Both the position numbers and the translations under genes were made by a program. This document shows positions 17,011-26,112 of a stretch of 55,192 nucleotides of DNA, piece by piece. The stretch lies in the NCBI GenBank assembly GCA_024277675.1, contig JAJRUS010000125.1:1-55192 (forward strand), written 5' to 3'. The notes beneath the pieces are model-generated. The model ran no database searches. It saw only the letters and a list, made by a program, of their open reading frames with translations, and was not told where the DNA came from. Source of the DNA: a bacterium. Its GTDB lineage: Bacteria; SZUA-182; SZUA-191; JAJRXT01. Position 1 is the first letter of the stretch; each line of letters opens with the position of its first letter.

Positions 17011-18393
17011 ATGCAATTAATGGAAATATCCCCCCGTATCCTTAAACAAGCTCTAAGCCGCGGTGGGGCGTTTGGCGAGCTATACATCGAGCAGCGTCAT
17101 AGCGCCCGTATTAGCTGTGAGGATAATAAAATAGAGCAGGTGATAGCGGGTCATGAATCCGGGGCGGGTATCCGGGTAATTCATGATCTACGAACCGCTT
17201 ATGCCTATACCAATAGCCTGGAAGATGCGGCATTGCTTGATTTGGCAAAGACAGTCAGCCAGGCGGTGGGTAGTAGCTGCGATATAGAGATGCTGACCCC
17301 GGAGCATGCGCCACAGGATTATACCCCCAAAGACGGGCTTACGCCGCCCAATGAAGCCCCCACCGAAGACAAGGTATTACTGGTCAGGCACGCCAATCAA
17401 CTGGCGCGTAAAATAGACAGCCGTATCCGGCAGGTCAAAGTGATATATGGCGATCTGGTACAGCGGGTGAATATCGCCAATTCCGATGGGGTGAGTTGCG
17501 CCGATGAGCGCTTCAGCACGGTGTTTATGGTGCAGGTGGTGGTGGCCGCTGATAATATCATCCAGACCGGCTATGAGGTATGCGGCGGCAGCCGGGGGTT
17601 TATTATAGACCTGGCGCTGGTCGAAAAGGTAGCCAGAACCGCCGCTAAGCGGGCGGCGCTGATGCTGGATGCCAGACCCACCCCGGCGGGCAGTATGGCG
17701 GTGGTGCTTTCGGGTAAGGCCGGCGGTACTATGGTGCATGAGGCCATCGGGCATGGGCTGGAGGCTGATCTGGCGCAGGGTAAAATGTCGGTATATTCAG
17801 ATCGCATCGGTGAGCAGGTGGCCGCAGCCTCCATTACGGTGATCGATGACGCTACGCTGCCTCATAAGCGGGGTTCGTATAATTTCGATGATGAGGGTGT
17901 GCCGGCACAGTATAATGTGCTGGTGGAGCAGGGTATTTTAAAGGGCTATATGTACGACCGCTTGAGCGCTATGAAGGATGGAGTGCGCTCTACCGGTAAC
18001 GGGCGGCGGGAGAGTTATCAGCACCATCCCATCCCACGCATGAGTAATACGCTGATTGCACCGGGGGTGGATGATCCTGAAGCGATTATACGCTCGGTGA
18101 AAAAAGGGCTTTTGGTTACCGCCCTGGGCGGCGGGCAGGTGAATACGGTGAATGGTGATTTCGTGTTTGAGGTGAATGAGGGCTATATAATCGAAAATGG
18201 CGAGGTTACCTCTCCGGTGCGGGGGGCTACTTTATCCGGCAATGGGCCACGGGTGTTAAACCAGGTGCAGGCGGTGGGGAATGATCTGGGCTTTACCATC
18301 GGCACCTGCGGCAAGGATGCTCAAGGCTGCCCCTGCTCCGATGCCCAGCCCACGTTATTATTACCGCAGATTGTGGTTGGGGGAACGGCGTGA
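17011..18393 (+). CDS. tldD: TldD-type metalloprotease
   Basis: 460 residues, normal length. TldD, usually with TldE, forms a protease acting on unfolded or modified peptides such as microcins. The zinc motif HExxxH is present as HEAIGHGLEAD near residue 247. The C-terminus with GGGQVNTVNGDFVFEV is typical. No tldE partner is in view. Its TGA overlaps the GTG start of trpC (GTGA). Confidence 0.94.
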   Translation: MQLMEISPRILKQALSRGGAFGELYIEQRHSARISCEDNKIEQVIAGHESGAGIRVIHDLRTAYAYTNSLEDAALLDLAKTVSQAVGSSCDIEMLTPEHAPQDYTPKDGLTPPNEAPTEDKVLLVRHANQLARKIDSRIRQVKVIYGDLVQRVNIANSDGVSCADERFSTVFMVQVVVAADNIIQTGYEVCGGSRGFIIDLALVEKVARTAAKRAALMLDARPTPAGSMAVVLSGKAGGTMVHEAIGHGLEADLAQGKMSVYSDRIGEQVAAASITVIDDATLPHKRGSYNFDDEGVPAQYNVLVEQGILKGYMYDRLSAMKDGVRSTGNGRRESYQHHPIPRMSNTLIAPGVDDPEAIIRSVKKGLLVTALGGGQVNTVNGDFVFEVNEGYIIENGEVTSPVRGATLSGNGPRVLNQVQAVGNDLGFTIGTCGKDAQGCPCSDAQPTLLLPQIVVGGTA

Positions 18394-19178
18394 TTTTACC
18401 GCAGATCGTCGATTATAAAAAGGAGGAGTTAGCCGAAACCAAACGCCGGGTGCCAGTGGCCGATTTGAAGGCCAAACTGCTGAATTTACCCCCCAGCCGG
18501 GATTTTGCCTATGCGCTTTGTCCGGCCGGGGGAGGTTGTGGTAAGGGAATCAGTATTATCGCCGAGATAAAGCAGGCTTCCCCTTCGCGCGGTATTATAC
18601 GTGAGGATTTCGAGCCTTCCGCTATCGCCCGAATATACCAGGCAAACGGGGCGGCGGCCGTTTCAGTGCTCACTGAGCAGCGGTTTTTTATGGGTTCGCT
18701 TAACTACCTGTCTGTGGTGCGTCAGGTTACCGCCTTACCTCTGTTGCGTAAGGATTTTATCTTCGATGATTATCAGGTGTATGAGTCCCGGGCAAATGGG
18801 GCCGATGCGTTACTGCTGATTGCCGCTATTCTGTCTCCCAGCCAAATCCAGGATTTGTATTACCAGGCGCTTGAACTTGGGCTTTGTCCTTTAATCGAGG
18901 TACATACGGCCCGCGAGCTTGACCGGGTATTACTACTCGATCCCAAAATAGTGGGAATTAATAACCGTGATCTTAAAACATTTAAGACTGATCTGAATCT
19001 TACTTTGTCCATGCTTTCCGATATACCGCACGACAAAATAGTGGTCAGCGAAAGCGGTATACGAACACGTGAGGATATCGAAAAATTGGGGAACGCCGGG
19101 GTGTCAGCCGTGCTGATCGGCGAAGAATTAATGCGCTCACCCGATATCGGCCTGCGCCTGCGCCAACTGCTTGGCTAG
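18390..19178 (+). CDS. trpC: Indole-3-glycerol-phosphate synthase
   Basis: 262 residues, a complete TIM barrel. It converts CdRP to indole-3-glycerol phosphate in tryptophan synthesis. Visible motifs are IIAEIKQASPSRG (catalytic Lys), LLRKDFIFDDYQV, LIEVHTAREL, VGINNRDLKTF and VVSESGI. The GTG start overlaps tldD. No other trp gene is nearby. Its TAG stop shares the palindrome CTAG with the stop of the convergent arsS-like gene. Confidence 0.95.
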   Translation: MILPQIVDYKKEELAETKRRVPVADLKAKLLNLPPSRDFAYALCPAGGGCGKGISIIAEIKQASPSRGIIREDFEPSAIARIYQANGAAAVSVLTEQRFFMGSLNYLSVVRQVTALPLLRKDFIFDDYQVYESRANGADALLLIAAILSPSQIQDLYYQALELGLCPLIEVHTARELDRVLLLDPKIVGINNRDLKTFKTDLNLTLSMLSDIPHDKIVVSESGIRTREDIEKLGNAGVSAVLIGEELMRSPDIGLRLRQLLG

Positions 19179-20134
19179 ACCAGACTGCCGGTGCAGCTAC
19201 TGCCGGCTCCGGCCAGGCAGCCGTAGCAGTGTGGGGCTATTCGGATATCCAGCCCGATAAGTTGTGGGGCTGATATTTGATCTATATAGACGGGTTTGCC
19301 GTTTGAAAGGCACATATTAAGCATCTGATTAAAATCGCAGGCATAAAGCTTACCGGTCCAGTCTACGCTAATCTGCTCCAGGCACATCAACTTACTAACC
19401 GTTGCCGGATTATAGTTTGCTTTCAGTAATTCCATATAATCATCGTAGCGGCCTTCAGCTTGAAGATAATTTTTGAATCTATTGATGGGAATATTGGTCA
19501 GGCTGAAGAGGCGGTTAAAGCGTATGCCGTAGCGGCTAAGCAGTTCCCGTTTATAATCAGACTCCAGCTTAGCTTGTGGCGGGGGGAGCTGGGGGCCTAA
19601 TGGGTTATACACTAAATTTAGCACCAGGCCGCTGCCATCTTGTCCGTAGCCGATATCATTTAATACTTTAAGCGCCCGGATACTTTTATCAAACACACCG
19701 TTACCGCGTTGTTTATCCACATTCTGGGCTAAATAGCAGGGCAGCGAGCCGATCAGTTCCAGGTTATATGCTTTATAAAGTTCGGGCAGGTAGTCATGCC
19801 CTGCTTCGAACATGACCGTAAGATTAGTCCGCAGTAGTATATGATCCGTAAGACGGCTTAAGGTTTTTACCAGGTTTTTAAAGTGGGGATTAAGCTCCGG
19901 GGCGCCGCCGGTAATATCAATCTTAGCCACCGGATTGGCTTTCAAAAACGAGATAACTTTATCTATTACCGCCTGGCCCATTATTTCCCTTCGCTTGGGC
20001 CCGGCATCGACATGACAGTGGGTGCAGCGCTGTTGGCACAACTTGCCTACATTTATTTGAAGGGTTCTAAGAGCTAATCTTTTTAAGTGCAACTGCTGCT
20101 CAATTTTACCTTCAGCAACATTCAGCATGGCCAT
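19175..20134 (-). CDS. arsS: ArsS-like radical SAM protein (arsenosugar biosynthesis family)
   Basis: 319 residues. C33, C37 and C40 make the CX3CX2C motif within LQINVGKLCQQRCTHCHVDAGP-type sequence, followed by DITGGAPELNPHF, a signature of the ArsS (TIGR04167) family. The C-terminal DUF3641-like part has VDWTGKLYACDFNQ and ends HCYGCLAGAGSSC. Known members make 5'-deoxy-5'-dimethylarsinoyl-adenosine; some relatives are selenoproteins, but all Cys here are encoded as Cys. The glycosyltransferase 9 nt upstream belongs to a family that often accompanies it. No arsM methylase or arsenic regulator is in view, so the substrate is open. Confidence 0.85.
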   Translation of the reverse strand: MAMLNVAEGKIEQQLHLKRLALRTLQINVGKLCQQRCTHCHVDAGPKRREIMGQAVIDKVISFLKANPVAKIDITGGAPELNPHFKNLVKTLSRLTDHILLRTNLTVMFEAGHDYLPELYKAYNLELIGSLPCYLAQNVDKQRGNGVFDKSIRALKVLNDIGYGQDGSGLVLNLVYNPLGPQLPPPQAKLESDYKRELLSRYGIRFNRLFSLTNIPINRFKNYLQAEGRYDDYMELLKANYNPATVSKLMCLEQISVDWTGKLYACDFNQMLNMCLSNGKPVYIDQISAPQLIGLDIRIAPHCYGCLAGAGSSCTGSLV

Positions 20135-20143
20135 GCTCCTGGA

Positions 20144-20821
20144 TCAGCGTCGATCTTTGTACCATTTTTTTAAGCGTACCGCCGGTATTCCGAGGCTATA
20201 GAGTAACAATATTATCCAATTACGTAAAGTACAAAACAGCGCCCCTTCCTGCTGCCATCTCCTGGGGGAAGTATAAATGCAATCATTTAAGATAGCGAAT
20301 TTTCCGGCGCTCCTTATTCGCTTAACAAAATCTACATCCTCCATGATGGGGATATTGCTAAAGCCGCCTAAGCTGTCAAACACCTCCCGCTTAACAAAAA
20401 TTCCCTGGTCTCCAAAGGCCAGCCCAAACAGCTTCGCTCTCAAATTAGCGCAGCTTGATATTAATTTTAAGGCTGGCTTATCCGAATCTATCTTAAGCGT
20501 AAAGGCTCCGCCTGCAACCTCAGGCCTATTAAGGCAGTCTGCTATGCTTTGGGCAATATCGCTTTTTATAGCGGAATCTGCATGCAGAAAAAGTAGCGCT
20601 TCACCGCTTGCTTCTTTGGCCCCTCTATTTAACTGGATTCCCCTGCCGGCCGGTGAATCGATTACTTTGGGGGTATGCTTAAGGGCTATTGTTTTACTAC
20701 GATCAGAGCTTCCCCCATCCACCACCACAATTTCCCAGAAATCATAAAGTTTTAAACCAGGCAACAACTTAGCTAAATTAGCAGCTTCATTTAAGCTGGG
20801 GATAATCACACTAATTTTCAT
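20144..20821 (-). CDS. TIGR04283 family GT2 glycosyltransferase
   Basis: 225 residues, GT-A fold. It begins MKISVIIPSLNEAANL; VVDGGSSD and LLFLHADS (DXD-like metal site) follow, then MEDVDFVKR as the catalytic acidic segment. This length and pattern match the 'rSAM/selenodomain-associated transferase 2' family linked to ArsS. Its start overlaps the ispD stop by 4 nt and arsS follows 9 nt downstream, so the three are one transcript. Confidence 0.85.
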   Translation of the reverse strand: MKISVIIPSLNEAANLAKLLPGLKLYDFWEIVVVDGGSSDRSKTIALKHTPKVIDSPAGRGIQLNRGAKEASGEALLFLHADSAIKSDIAQSIADCLNRPEVAGGAFTLKIDSDKPALKLISSCANLRAKLFGLAFGDQGIFVKREVFDSLGGFSNIPIMEDVDFVKRIRSAGKFAILNDCIYTSPRRWQQEGALFCTLRNWIILLLYSLGIPAVRLKKWYKDRR

Positions 20822-21513
20822 TGCTGTTTCATAATGTTAAGCACAGCTTCCGCCAAAACCAAATCATCGGGAGTGGTAACCTTGATATTATAAGCGCTGC
20901 CCATAACTATTTTTATTCCATGTCCGATACGTTCCACCAGGCCGGCCTCATCGGTACCCTCAAAGCCGGATCGATAAGCCTCGTCAAAGGCTTTCTTTAA
21001 TAATAAATAGCTGAATGCCTGCGGGGTTTGCGCCACCCACAGGCCATTACGCGCTATGGTTTTTTCAATTTGGTTCTCATTAGTTACTTGTTTTATAGTA
21101 TCGTTAATGGGTAAGGCTGCTATAGCCGCCCCGCAGCTTTGTGCTTCCCGGATACAGCTACTGATTAATTGTGGGCGGAGCAACGGGCGGGCGCCATCGT
21201 GGACTACCACTATATCGGTATCGGCAGCTATTTTTTGCAACCCGTTACATACCGAAGCCTGTCGCCTTTTACCGCCGGTGATTATTTTGGCTACCTTATC
21301 CAGTTGATATTTATCAACTATATGCCGCTGGCAGTAGTCGATTTTATCTTCAGCTACCACTAGATACACACTGGTTACATCCAGGCAGTCTTCAAAAGCT
21401 TCCAGCGTGTGGGCCAATATGGGTATGTCATCCAACAACAGATAAGGTTTGGGTATATTAGACTTGAGTCTTAAACCCAATCCCGCGGCCGCAATGATGG
21501 CTACGCAGCTCAT
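20818..21513 (-). CDS. ispD: 2-C-methyl-D-erythritol 4-phosphate cytidylyltransferase
   Basis: 231 residues. IspD couples CTP to MEP in the non-mevalonate isoprenoid pathway. The nucleotide-binding loop is present as AAAGLGLRL, the VHDGARPLL segment is intact, and the C-terminal MGSAYNIKVTTPDDL matches the family. IspF is not nearby. It overlaps DUF2065 upstream and the glycosyltransferase downstream by 4 nt each. Confidence 0.93.
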   Translation of the reverse strand: MSCVAIIAAAGLGLRLKSNIPKPYLLLDDIPILAHTLEAFEDCLDVTSVYLVVAEDKIDYCQRHIVDKYQLDKVAKIITGGKRRQASVCNGLQKIAADTDIVVVHDGARPLLRPQLISSCIREAQSCGAAIAALPINDTIKQVTNENQIEKTIARNGLWVAQTPQAFSYLLLKKAFDEAYRSGFEGTDEAGLVERIGHGIKIVMGSAYNIKVTTPDDLVLAEAVLNIMKQQ

Positions 21514-21695
21514 TTTGCCCCCAGGTAAACGATGAGTGCTCCCAGCAACATGGCGGCTAAGCCCATGAAACGTAATCTATCGTTGGGTGTCTCGTGGATT
21601 TGAGCCAAGAAGCGCTTCATACTTTCAGGAGACAAAAAATAAGGCACCCCTTCCACAATAAATATCATTCCCAATACACACAAAAAAAGCTTCAT
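21510..21695 (-). CDS. DUF2065 family small membrane protein
   Basis: 61 residues with two TM helices, starting MKLFLCVLGMIFIVEGVPYFLSP, and a GLAAMLLGALIVYLGAK tail; this matches DUF2065 (YjeT-like). Function unknown. It is the first gene of the DUF2065-ispD-GT2-arsS operon, with an AAGGTGAT SD and an extended -10 box upstream (21770-21778). Confidence 0.85.
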   Translation of the reverse strand: MKLFLCVLGMIFIVEGVPYFLSPESMKRFLAQIHETPNDRLRFMGLAAMLLGALIVYLGAK

Positions 21696-21769
21696 CGCCT
21701 AAACATCACCTTTCTCCTTATACCCCAGGATATTACGCCGGCAATTTACGGTTTTGCCAAGTCAAAGCA

Positions 21770-21778
21770 ATTATAGCA
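21770..21778 (-). promoter_or_regulatory. Extended -10 promoter of the DUF2065-ispD-GT2-arsS operon
   Basis: The minus strand reads TGCTATAAT, an extended -10 element (21770-21778), about 75 bp upstream of the DUF2065 start. No good -35 is visible, as is allowed for extended -10 promoters. Confidence 0.45.
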
Positions 21779-21968
21779 CACCTTTTATTTTTTTATGGTA
21801 TAGGAAATTATATAATTTTTCCGCCGTAGAGGCGGTGACAGCATAACTGCTATTATATGATCAATCCAGCCCGCGGCTGGTTTTTTGTTTGGTGGTTTTG
21901 GTTGAGTTGTGATATTTTTTGCTTGACTAATCTATTGCTTAGCTAAATCATTTAAACGGAAGGCGCTT

Positions 21969-22937
21969 ATGCAGACAAAAGTGGCTATATATAAATGCAG
22001 CGAATATGACTGTGAGCGGGTAGAACAGGGTGTTGAATCCATTTTTGCCCACTTCGGGGGAATCGAGCAATTTGTAAAACCTGGACAACGGGTGTTGATT
22101 AAACCCAATCTGCTGGCGCCCGATCCATCCGATAAACTGACCTGCACCCATCCGCTGGTAATAGAGGCGGTCATAAAGTTGGTACAGCGGGCTGGTGGTA
22201 TCGCCTTTGTGGGAGATAATCCCACTATCGGTTCGGTACATAAGGCAGTCCGGGTATCCGGCCTGGGAGATGTTTGTAAGGAATATGGGGTTAAAGTCAT
22301 TGGCTTTGGCCGACAGGTTAAGCATGAGACGGCTATAGATGAGAAATATGGGGCGCTTTATGTTACAGAAACTATACATAAGTTTGACGTAATCCTGAAT
22401 GTTGCCAAACTGAAAGCCCATGGCCAACTACTGCTGACCCTGGGCGTCAAAAATATGTTCGGTGTGGTAAAGCTCGCAAGCCGCGTTCGTAAACATTTTA
22501 TCTCTAATGGGGATGTAGCCGCCTTTGCCCGGATGTTGATCAAAATTTATCAAATTACCCAACCGGCGTTTACTCTGGTAGATGGAATTATAGCCATGGA
22601 AAGGACTGGCCCGCGTGGCGGAGATCCCAAGAATGTGGGGCTGCTGTTCGGCGGGGAAAATGCAATTGCGGTAGATCGGGTTATTGTCGAAGCGCTGGGT
22701 TTGCCCTATGAGGATTTACCCACCTTAAAGGCTGCCGGTGAATTAGGATTAGCGGGCTGTGATTTAAGCAAAATTAAACTCTGCGGAGAAGCAATTGAGG
22801 CGGTAAAGGTTACGGATTTCCGGTTTCCGGAGCTAACCTCCATATCTTTTGAAATATATCGTTCAGTTAAAATCTTAGCCAGGGAGGTTTATAATGGGAT
22901 AAAGGATAGGTTGGGTATAAAGAAACAGAAAAGTTAA
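21969..22937 (+). CDS. DUF362 family protein
   Basis: 322 residues. The N-terminal VLIKPNLLAPDPSDKLTCTHPLVIEAV and the middle LKAHGQLLLTLGVKNMFGVV are characteristic of DUF362, a family of uncertain function often associated with iron-sulfur metabolism. This member lacks the C-terminal CxxCxxC ferredoxin module carried by longer relatives. GGAAGG precedes the ATG. It stands upstream of a cNMP-binding protein on the same strand, 66 bp away. Confidence 0.88.
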   Translation: MQTKVAIYKCSEYDCERVEQGVESIFAHFGGIEQFVKPGQRVLIKPNLLAPDPSDKLTCTHPLVIEAVIKLVQRAGGIAFVGDNPTIGSVHKAVRVSGLGDVCKEYGVKVIGFGRQVKHETAIDEKYGALYVTETIHKFDVILNVAKLKAHGQLLLTLGVKNMFGVVKLASRVRKHFISNGDVAAFARMLIKIYQITQPAFTLVDGIIAMERTGPRGGDPKNVGLLFGGENAIAVDRVIVEALGLPYEDLPTLKAAGELGLAGCDLSKIKLCGEAIEAVKVTDFRFPELTSISFEIYRSVKILAREVYNGIKDRLGIKKQKS

Positions 22938-23003
22938 GCCCTGATTTTCCAGGAATAATCTCCCCCAGACATATCTCTTTGATAGTGAAAGGGGGGAAAT
23001 CGA

Positions 23004-23486
23004 ATGGAAATTTTAAAAATACTTGGCACCCATCCATTTTTTCGGACGCTGGCTGAAGATGAGCTAAAGCAGCTTGCCGCTCTGGTTAAGGTCAGAAAAT
23101 ATAAACCGGGACAATTAATTTTTAACTGGGGAGAAGATGGGGGGATGTTGTACCTGATTAAAAATGGGGCGGTGGAAATATCCATTCCTTTAGAAAATTC
23201 CGATTATGGCTTTAAGAGAGTTTCCGTGCTTACTGATGGTAACTGCTTTGGTTTGCTTTCCTTTCTGGATGGGAAAAATCATTCAGCCCGGGCTACGGCA
23301 GTTAATGAGACGAAAGTATTTATTCTGATTAAGCGGGATTTTGAACGGTTTATTCGGCAGAATCCGCATTCAGGAATAGAGCTTCAAACCAAAATAGCCA
23401 CCGGCATCTTAAATATATTGAGAGGTATGAATAAGCGCTATTCCCGGCGCCCCTTCTTTGAGCAGTATTATCAAACCCTGACCTGA
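23004..23486 (+). CDS. Cyclic nucleotide-binding domain protein
   Basis: 160 residues. A single cNMP-binding beta-roll spans about residues 5-120, with FFRTLAEDELKQLA at the start and LIKNGAVEISI and GNCFGLLSFLDGKNHSARATA around the phosphate-binding cassette. The tail (120-160) is helical and has no HTH, so it is not a CRP-type regulator by itself. A strong GGGGGG-type SD precedes it. A weak hairpin with a T-run (about 23511-23538) may end it. Partner unknown. Confidence 0.85.
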   Translation: MEILKILGTHPFFRTLAEDELKQLAALVKVRKYKPGQLIFNWGEDGGMLYLIKNGAVEISIPLENSDYGFKRVSVLTDGNCFGLLSFLDGKNHSARATAVNETKVFILIKRDFERFIRQNPHSGIELQTKIATGILNILRGMNKRYSRRPFFEQYYQTLT

Positions 23487-23574
23487 ACCCGGATAAGTCG
23501 GGCTTTGTTACCAGTGAAGCCACAGCGAGGGCTTTTTTGGGCTCTTTTAGCTGCTTCATCCCACTTTTTTTAGC

Positions 23575-23592
23575 AAAACTGTCCACGACTCA
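23575..23592. repeat. Solo end of a family A element
   Basis: AAAACTGTCCACGACTCA matches the terminal repeat of the elements at 8759 and 27493, but no opposite end lies nearby. It is a remnant or one-ended copy between the cNMP gene and the cytochrome gene. Confidence 0.55.
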
Positions 23593-23628
23593 AGGGGCAA
23601 ATACCTGACCGGACGCTACTGTTCTATG

Positions 23629-23706
23629 TTATAAGTTAAGCTTTAACTCGGCCTGCTTGACCACCATATTGACAATCGGCACATCAAAGGTCTTATCTTT
23701 AAACAA
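23629..23706 (-). pseudogene. Lost C-terminus of the pentahaem cytochrome beyond an ochre codon
   Basis: After the TAA at 23707-23709 the same frame continues as LFKDKTFDVPIV, then a 13-residue VNMVVKQ-type tail, and ends at TAA 23629-23631. A CAA (Gln) in place of the stop would give a protein running SFINQLFKDK, in keeping with the C-termini of related cytochromes. The 25-residue extension is in frame and coding-like. Confidence 0.55.
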
Positions 23707-25035
23707 TTAATTTATGAAAGACTGGGGAAAAGAACGATAGCGCAAGAAGGCGATTACCGTAAGCGGGCCTTGGGCAGTTGCCGGAATGTTCAGTTTATAG
23801 GCGCCGGTGCTGGATTCTTTAGCCGGAATAGAACGATCATATTCCAGGCGATCCATCTTCCAGGGCTTGAAAGTGGGTACCCCCGCTTTATCCACCGCCC
23901 TGGCATTAAATATAACCGCCTTTGAATCAATATTGCCTGCCGCATCTACCTCACCGGAGGTGAAGACTACCTGACCCGCTGCATCCCGTACAAAAATTTC
24001 CAACCACAGCTGCCTCAATTCATTCATGCCGGTAGGTAAGTTATGCCCGGCGGCCACATTAGTAACCTTAACCTTGATTTCAGCTACACCCCCCTTAGGG
24101 GCTGCGGCAGGCAATATAAGCTCCAGCGTGGCCACTTTACTCAACCGCTCTCTGGCGGCCCGGGCTTTTTTATCCGCTCCCAGCATGCCGGATATGGCAA
24201 AATTTCCCCCCACAAACAAATGATCGTGTATACTGTCCCGCCTGGGGCTCCTTTCAGAGGCAAGACCCGGCTTCTTTATCGGTTTCAGGCTGCTGGCTAC
24301 CTGAAAAGCCTCAGCCGCAGTAACCATATGGCAATCCTGGCACACAATCCCCTTCTGGGCGTAAATGCTATCTTCCCATTCATTATAAGTAGCCGCCAGA
24401 GGGTGGTTATTTTCTGGATTAAACATATTATGGCAATTAGCGCAAAACTCCGATTGGGTGTGCATCTCGGAATAAACCGCTTGATGCCCGGCCATCATCA
24501 TCAGCATGGGATTGCTCTCATAAGGGCCATACTTCTGGGGGCCGGGTTTCAATATAATAGAGGCATTCCCCGGTACGCCGGTGGGGGTATAATCAGCACT
24601 GCCGGCCGCTATCGAATGGCACATATCACACTGGACTCCGTCCCGGATTAAAGAGCCGGCGCTTCGCATATCTGAAAAAGAGAGCAGCCCCCCGGTGGCC
24701 AGCCCGGCCGGAGCATGGCAACCGATACAGAACTTATCTATCTTACCCTTGGTCTCCCGGGAACCAATCTCAAAAAGCTTCTGCCAGACCGGGTCACGAT
24801 AGGCATTAGCGTGCATGGAACCCTGCCACTGCTCATAAATCCGTTGATGACACTGCTTGCATTTATCAGCCGGCATAAAATCCGAGTCCCTGGCCGGCTT
24901 ACCATTGTGCGTGTTAAATAAGGAAGGATAAAACGGGAAATCTTCAGTTTGAGCCAAACCCATATTTAATACACCAAAAAGGGCTATATAACACAACATA
25001 ACAACAATAACATAGCAGAAACTGCGGCTCCCCAT
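23707..25035 (-). CDS. Periplasmic multihaem (five-haem) cytochrome c
   Basis: 442 residues from the ATG at 25035, which has AAAGGAGAG just upstream; a frame-start at 25083 would prepend 16 residues before the signal peptide. Residues 1-29 form a signal peptide (cut near LAQ-TE). Five CXXCH haem motifs are visible: CKQCH (59-63), CIGCH, CDMCH, CANCH and CQDCH. Haems fill the first half. The second half is a beta-rich domain with VTNVAAGHNLPTG, common in extracellular multihaem cytochromes. It ends at a TAA that may be a nonsense mutation (see 23629-23706). A role in periplasmic electron transfer is likely; the partner is unknown. Confidence 0.88.
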   Translation of the reverse strand: MGSRSFCYVIVVMLCYIALFGVLNMGLAQTEDFPFYPSLFNTHNGKPARDSDFMPADKCKQCHQRIYEQWQGSMHANAYRDPVWQKLFEIGSRETKGKIDKFCIGCHAPAGLATGGLLSFSDMRSAGSLIRDGVQCDMCHSIAAGSADYTPTGVPGNASIILKPGPQKYGPYESNPMLMMMAGHQAVYSEMHTQSEFCANCHNMFNPENNHPLAATYNEWEDSIYAQKGIVCQDCHMVTAAEAFQVASSLKPIKKPGLASERSPRRDSIHDHLFVGGNFAISGMLGADKKARAARERLSKVATLELILPAAAPKGGVAEIKVKVTNVAAGHNLPTGMNELRQLWLEIFVRDAAGQVVFTSGEVDAAGNIDSKAVIFNARAVDKAGVPTFKPWKMDRLEYDRSIPAKESSTGAYKLNIPATAQGPLTVIAFLRYRSFPQSFIN

Positions 25036-25348
25036 TAATCTCTCCTTTAATTGATATTGAGGCCAGGGCTTTCTAAAAACCATAAACCAACATTAATGAT
25101 ATGGCTTATGAAATAAGAGCAAATTTCATTCCCCAAACCACCGCCCGGGCAAATCGGTATATCTGATTGATTTATCTGACTAACGCCCTATATATAAAGA
25201 CATCCCATATTCAGCATAGGCCAAATTGATACACCGGGCCAGAGCATACTAAGCCAAAATGACATTTTCCGCAATTGCCTTTTCTGCTTTTCTCTGTTAT
25301 TCTTCACTATAAAGCATATTTAACGATTACATTTATTGAGCATAACAG

Positions 25349-25942
25349 ATGAAACTTGTCCTGGCCACTCAAAATCAACATAAAATAACCGAAATAACCC
25401 AAATACTAAAATATCCCGGGTTAGAGCTATTGTCCCTGACTGATTTCTCATTAGCGCCCGACATAAAAGAGGATGGAGACAGCTTCCGGGAAAATGCTTA
25501 CCTTAAAGCCCATCAAGTGACCCAACTAACCGGAGAGACCGCCCTGGCTGATGACTCCGGGCTGGAGGTAACTGCGCTGAATGGCGCCCCTGGAATCTAC
25601 TCCGCCCGCTATGCCGGTGAAGCCGCCACCGATATAGACAACAATCAACTGCTGCTAAAACAAATGGCAGAAATCCCCCAAAATAAACGTCAGGCCCGCT
25701 TTTGTGGTGTCATCGCTATTGTTAAACCGAATGGTGAAAGTTTTTTTGCCAAAGGCGCCTGTGAAGGCTTGATCGCCACATCCCCTAAAGGGGAACACGG
25801 CTTCGGTTACGATCCACTGTTTACCATCCCCAAATACAATAAAACCCTGGCCGAACTTGGCCCTGCCATAAAAAATCAAATAAGCCATCGCGCCAAAGCG
25901 CTGTCAGCGGCCAGGGAAATTATCCTGTCCCTGTTAGCCTGA
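25349..25942 (+). CDS. rdgB: XTP/dITP pyrophosphatase (RdgB/HAM1)
   Basis: 197 residues. It hydrolyses non-canonical purine nucleoside triphosphates to monophosphates and so keeps them out of DNA. The substrate loop TQNQHKITE, the catalytic DDSGLEV and the GFGYDPLF segments are intact. No SD precedes the ATG. It is flanked by about 300 bp upstream and 170 bp downstream without genes. Confidence 0.95.
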   Translation: MKLVLATQNQHKITEITQILKYPGLELLSLTDFSLAPDIKEDGDSFRENAYLKAHQVTQLTGETALADDSGLEVTALNGAPGIYSARYAGEAATDIDNNQLLLKQMAEIPQNKRQARFCGVIAIVKPNGESFFAKGACEGLIATSPKGEHGFGYDPLFTIPKYNKTLAELGPAIKNQISHRAKALSAAREIILSLLA

Positions 25943-26112
25943 TATCCATACAGATGGGCAATGGCCCGTTGATAGCCTGTTGCATTGTTCTGCCAGACTG
26001 CCAAGTTACAGTTATATCATATTTTTTAATCACTCCACAATAATTTGCCAATTTAGTGTAAAATGAAAATAAAGCTTCCAGCAATTCCTAACCACATTTA
26101 TAGGAAAATCAA

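Noticed and set aside
24043-24651. Long open frame antisense to the cytochrome gene
   Set aside because: It is a shadow of a GC-rich coding region; it has no SD or family match, while the opposite strand carries five haem motifs.
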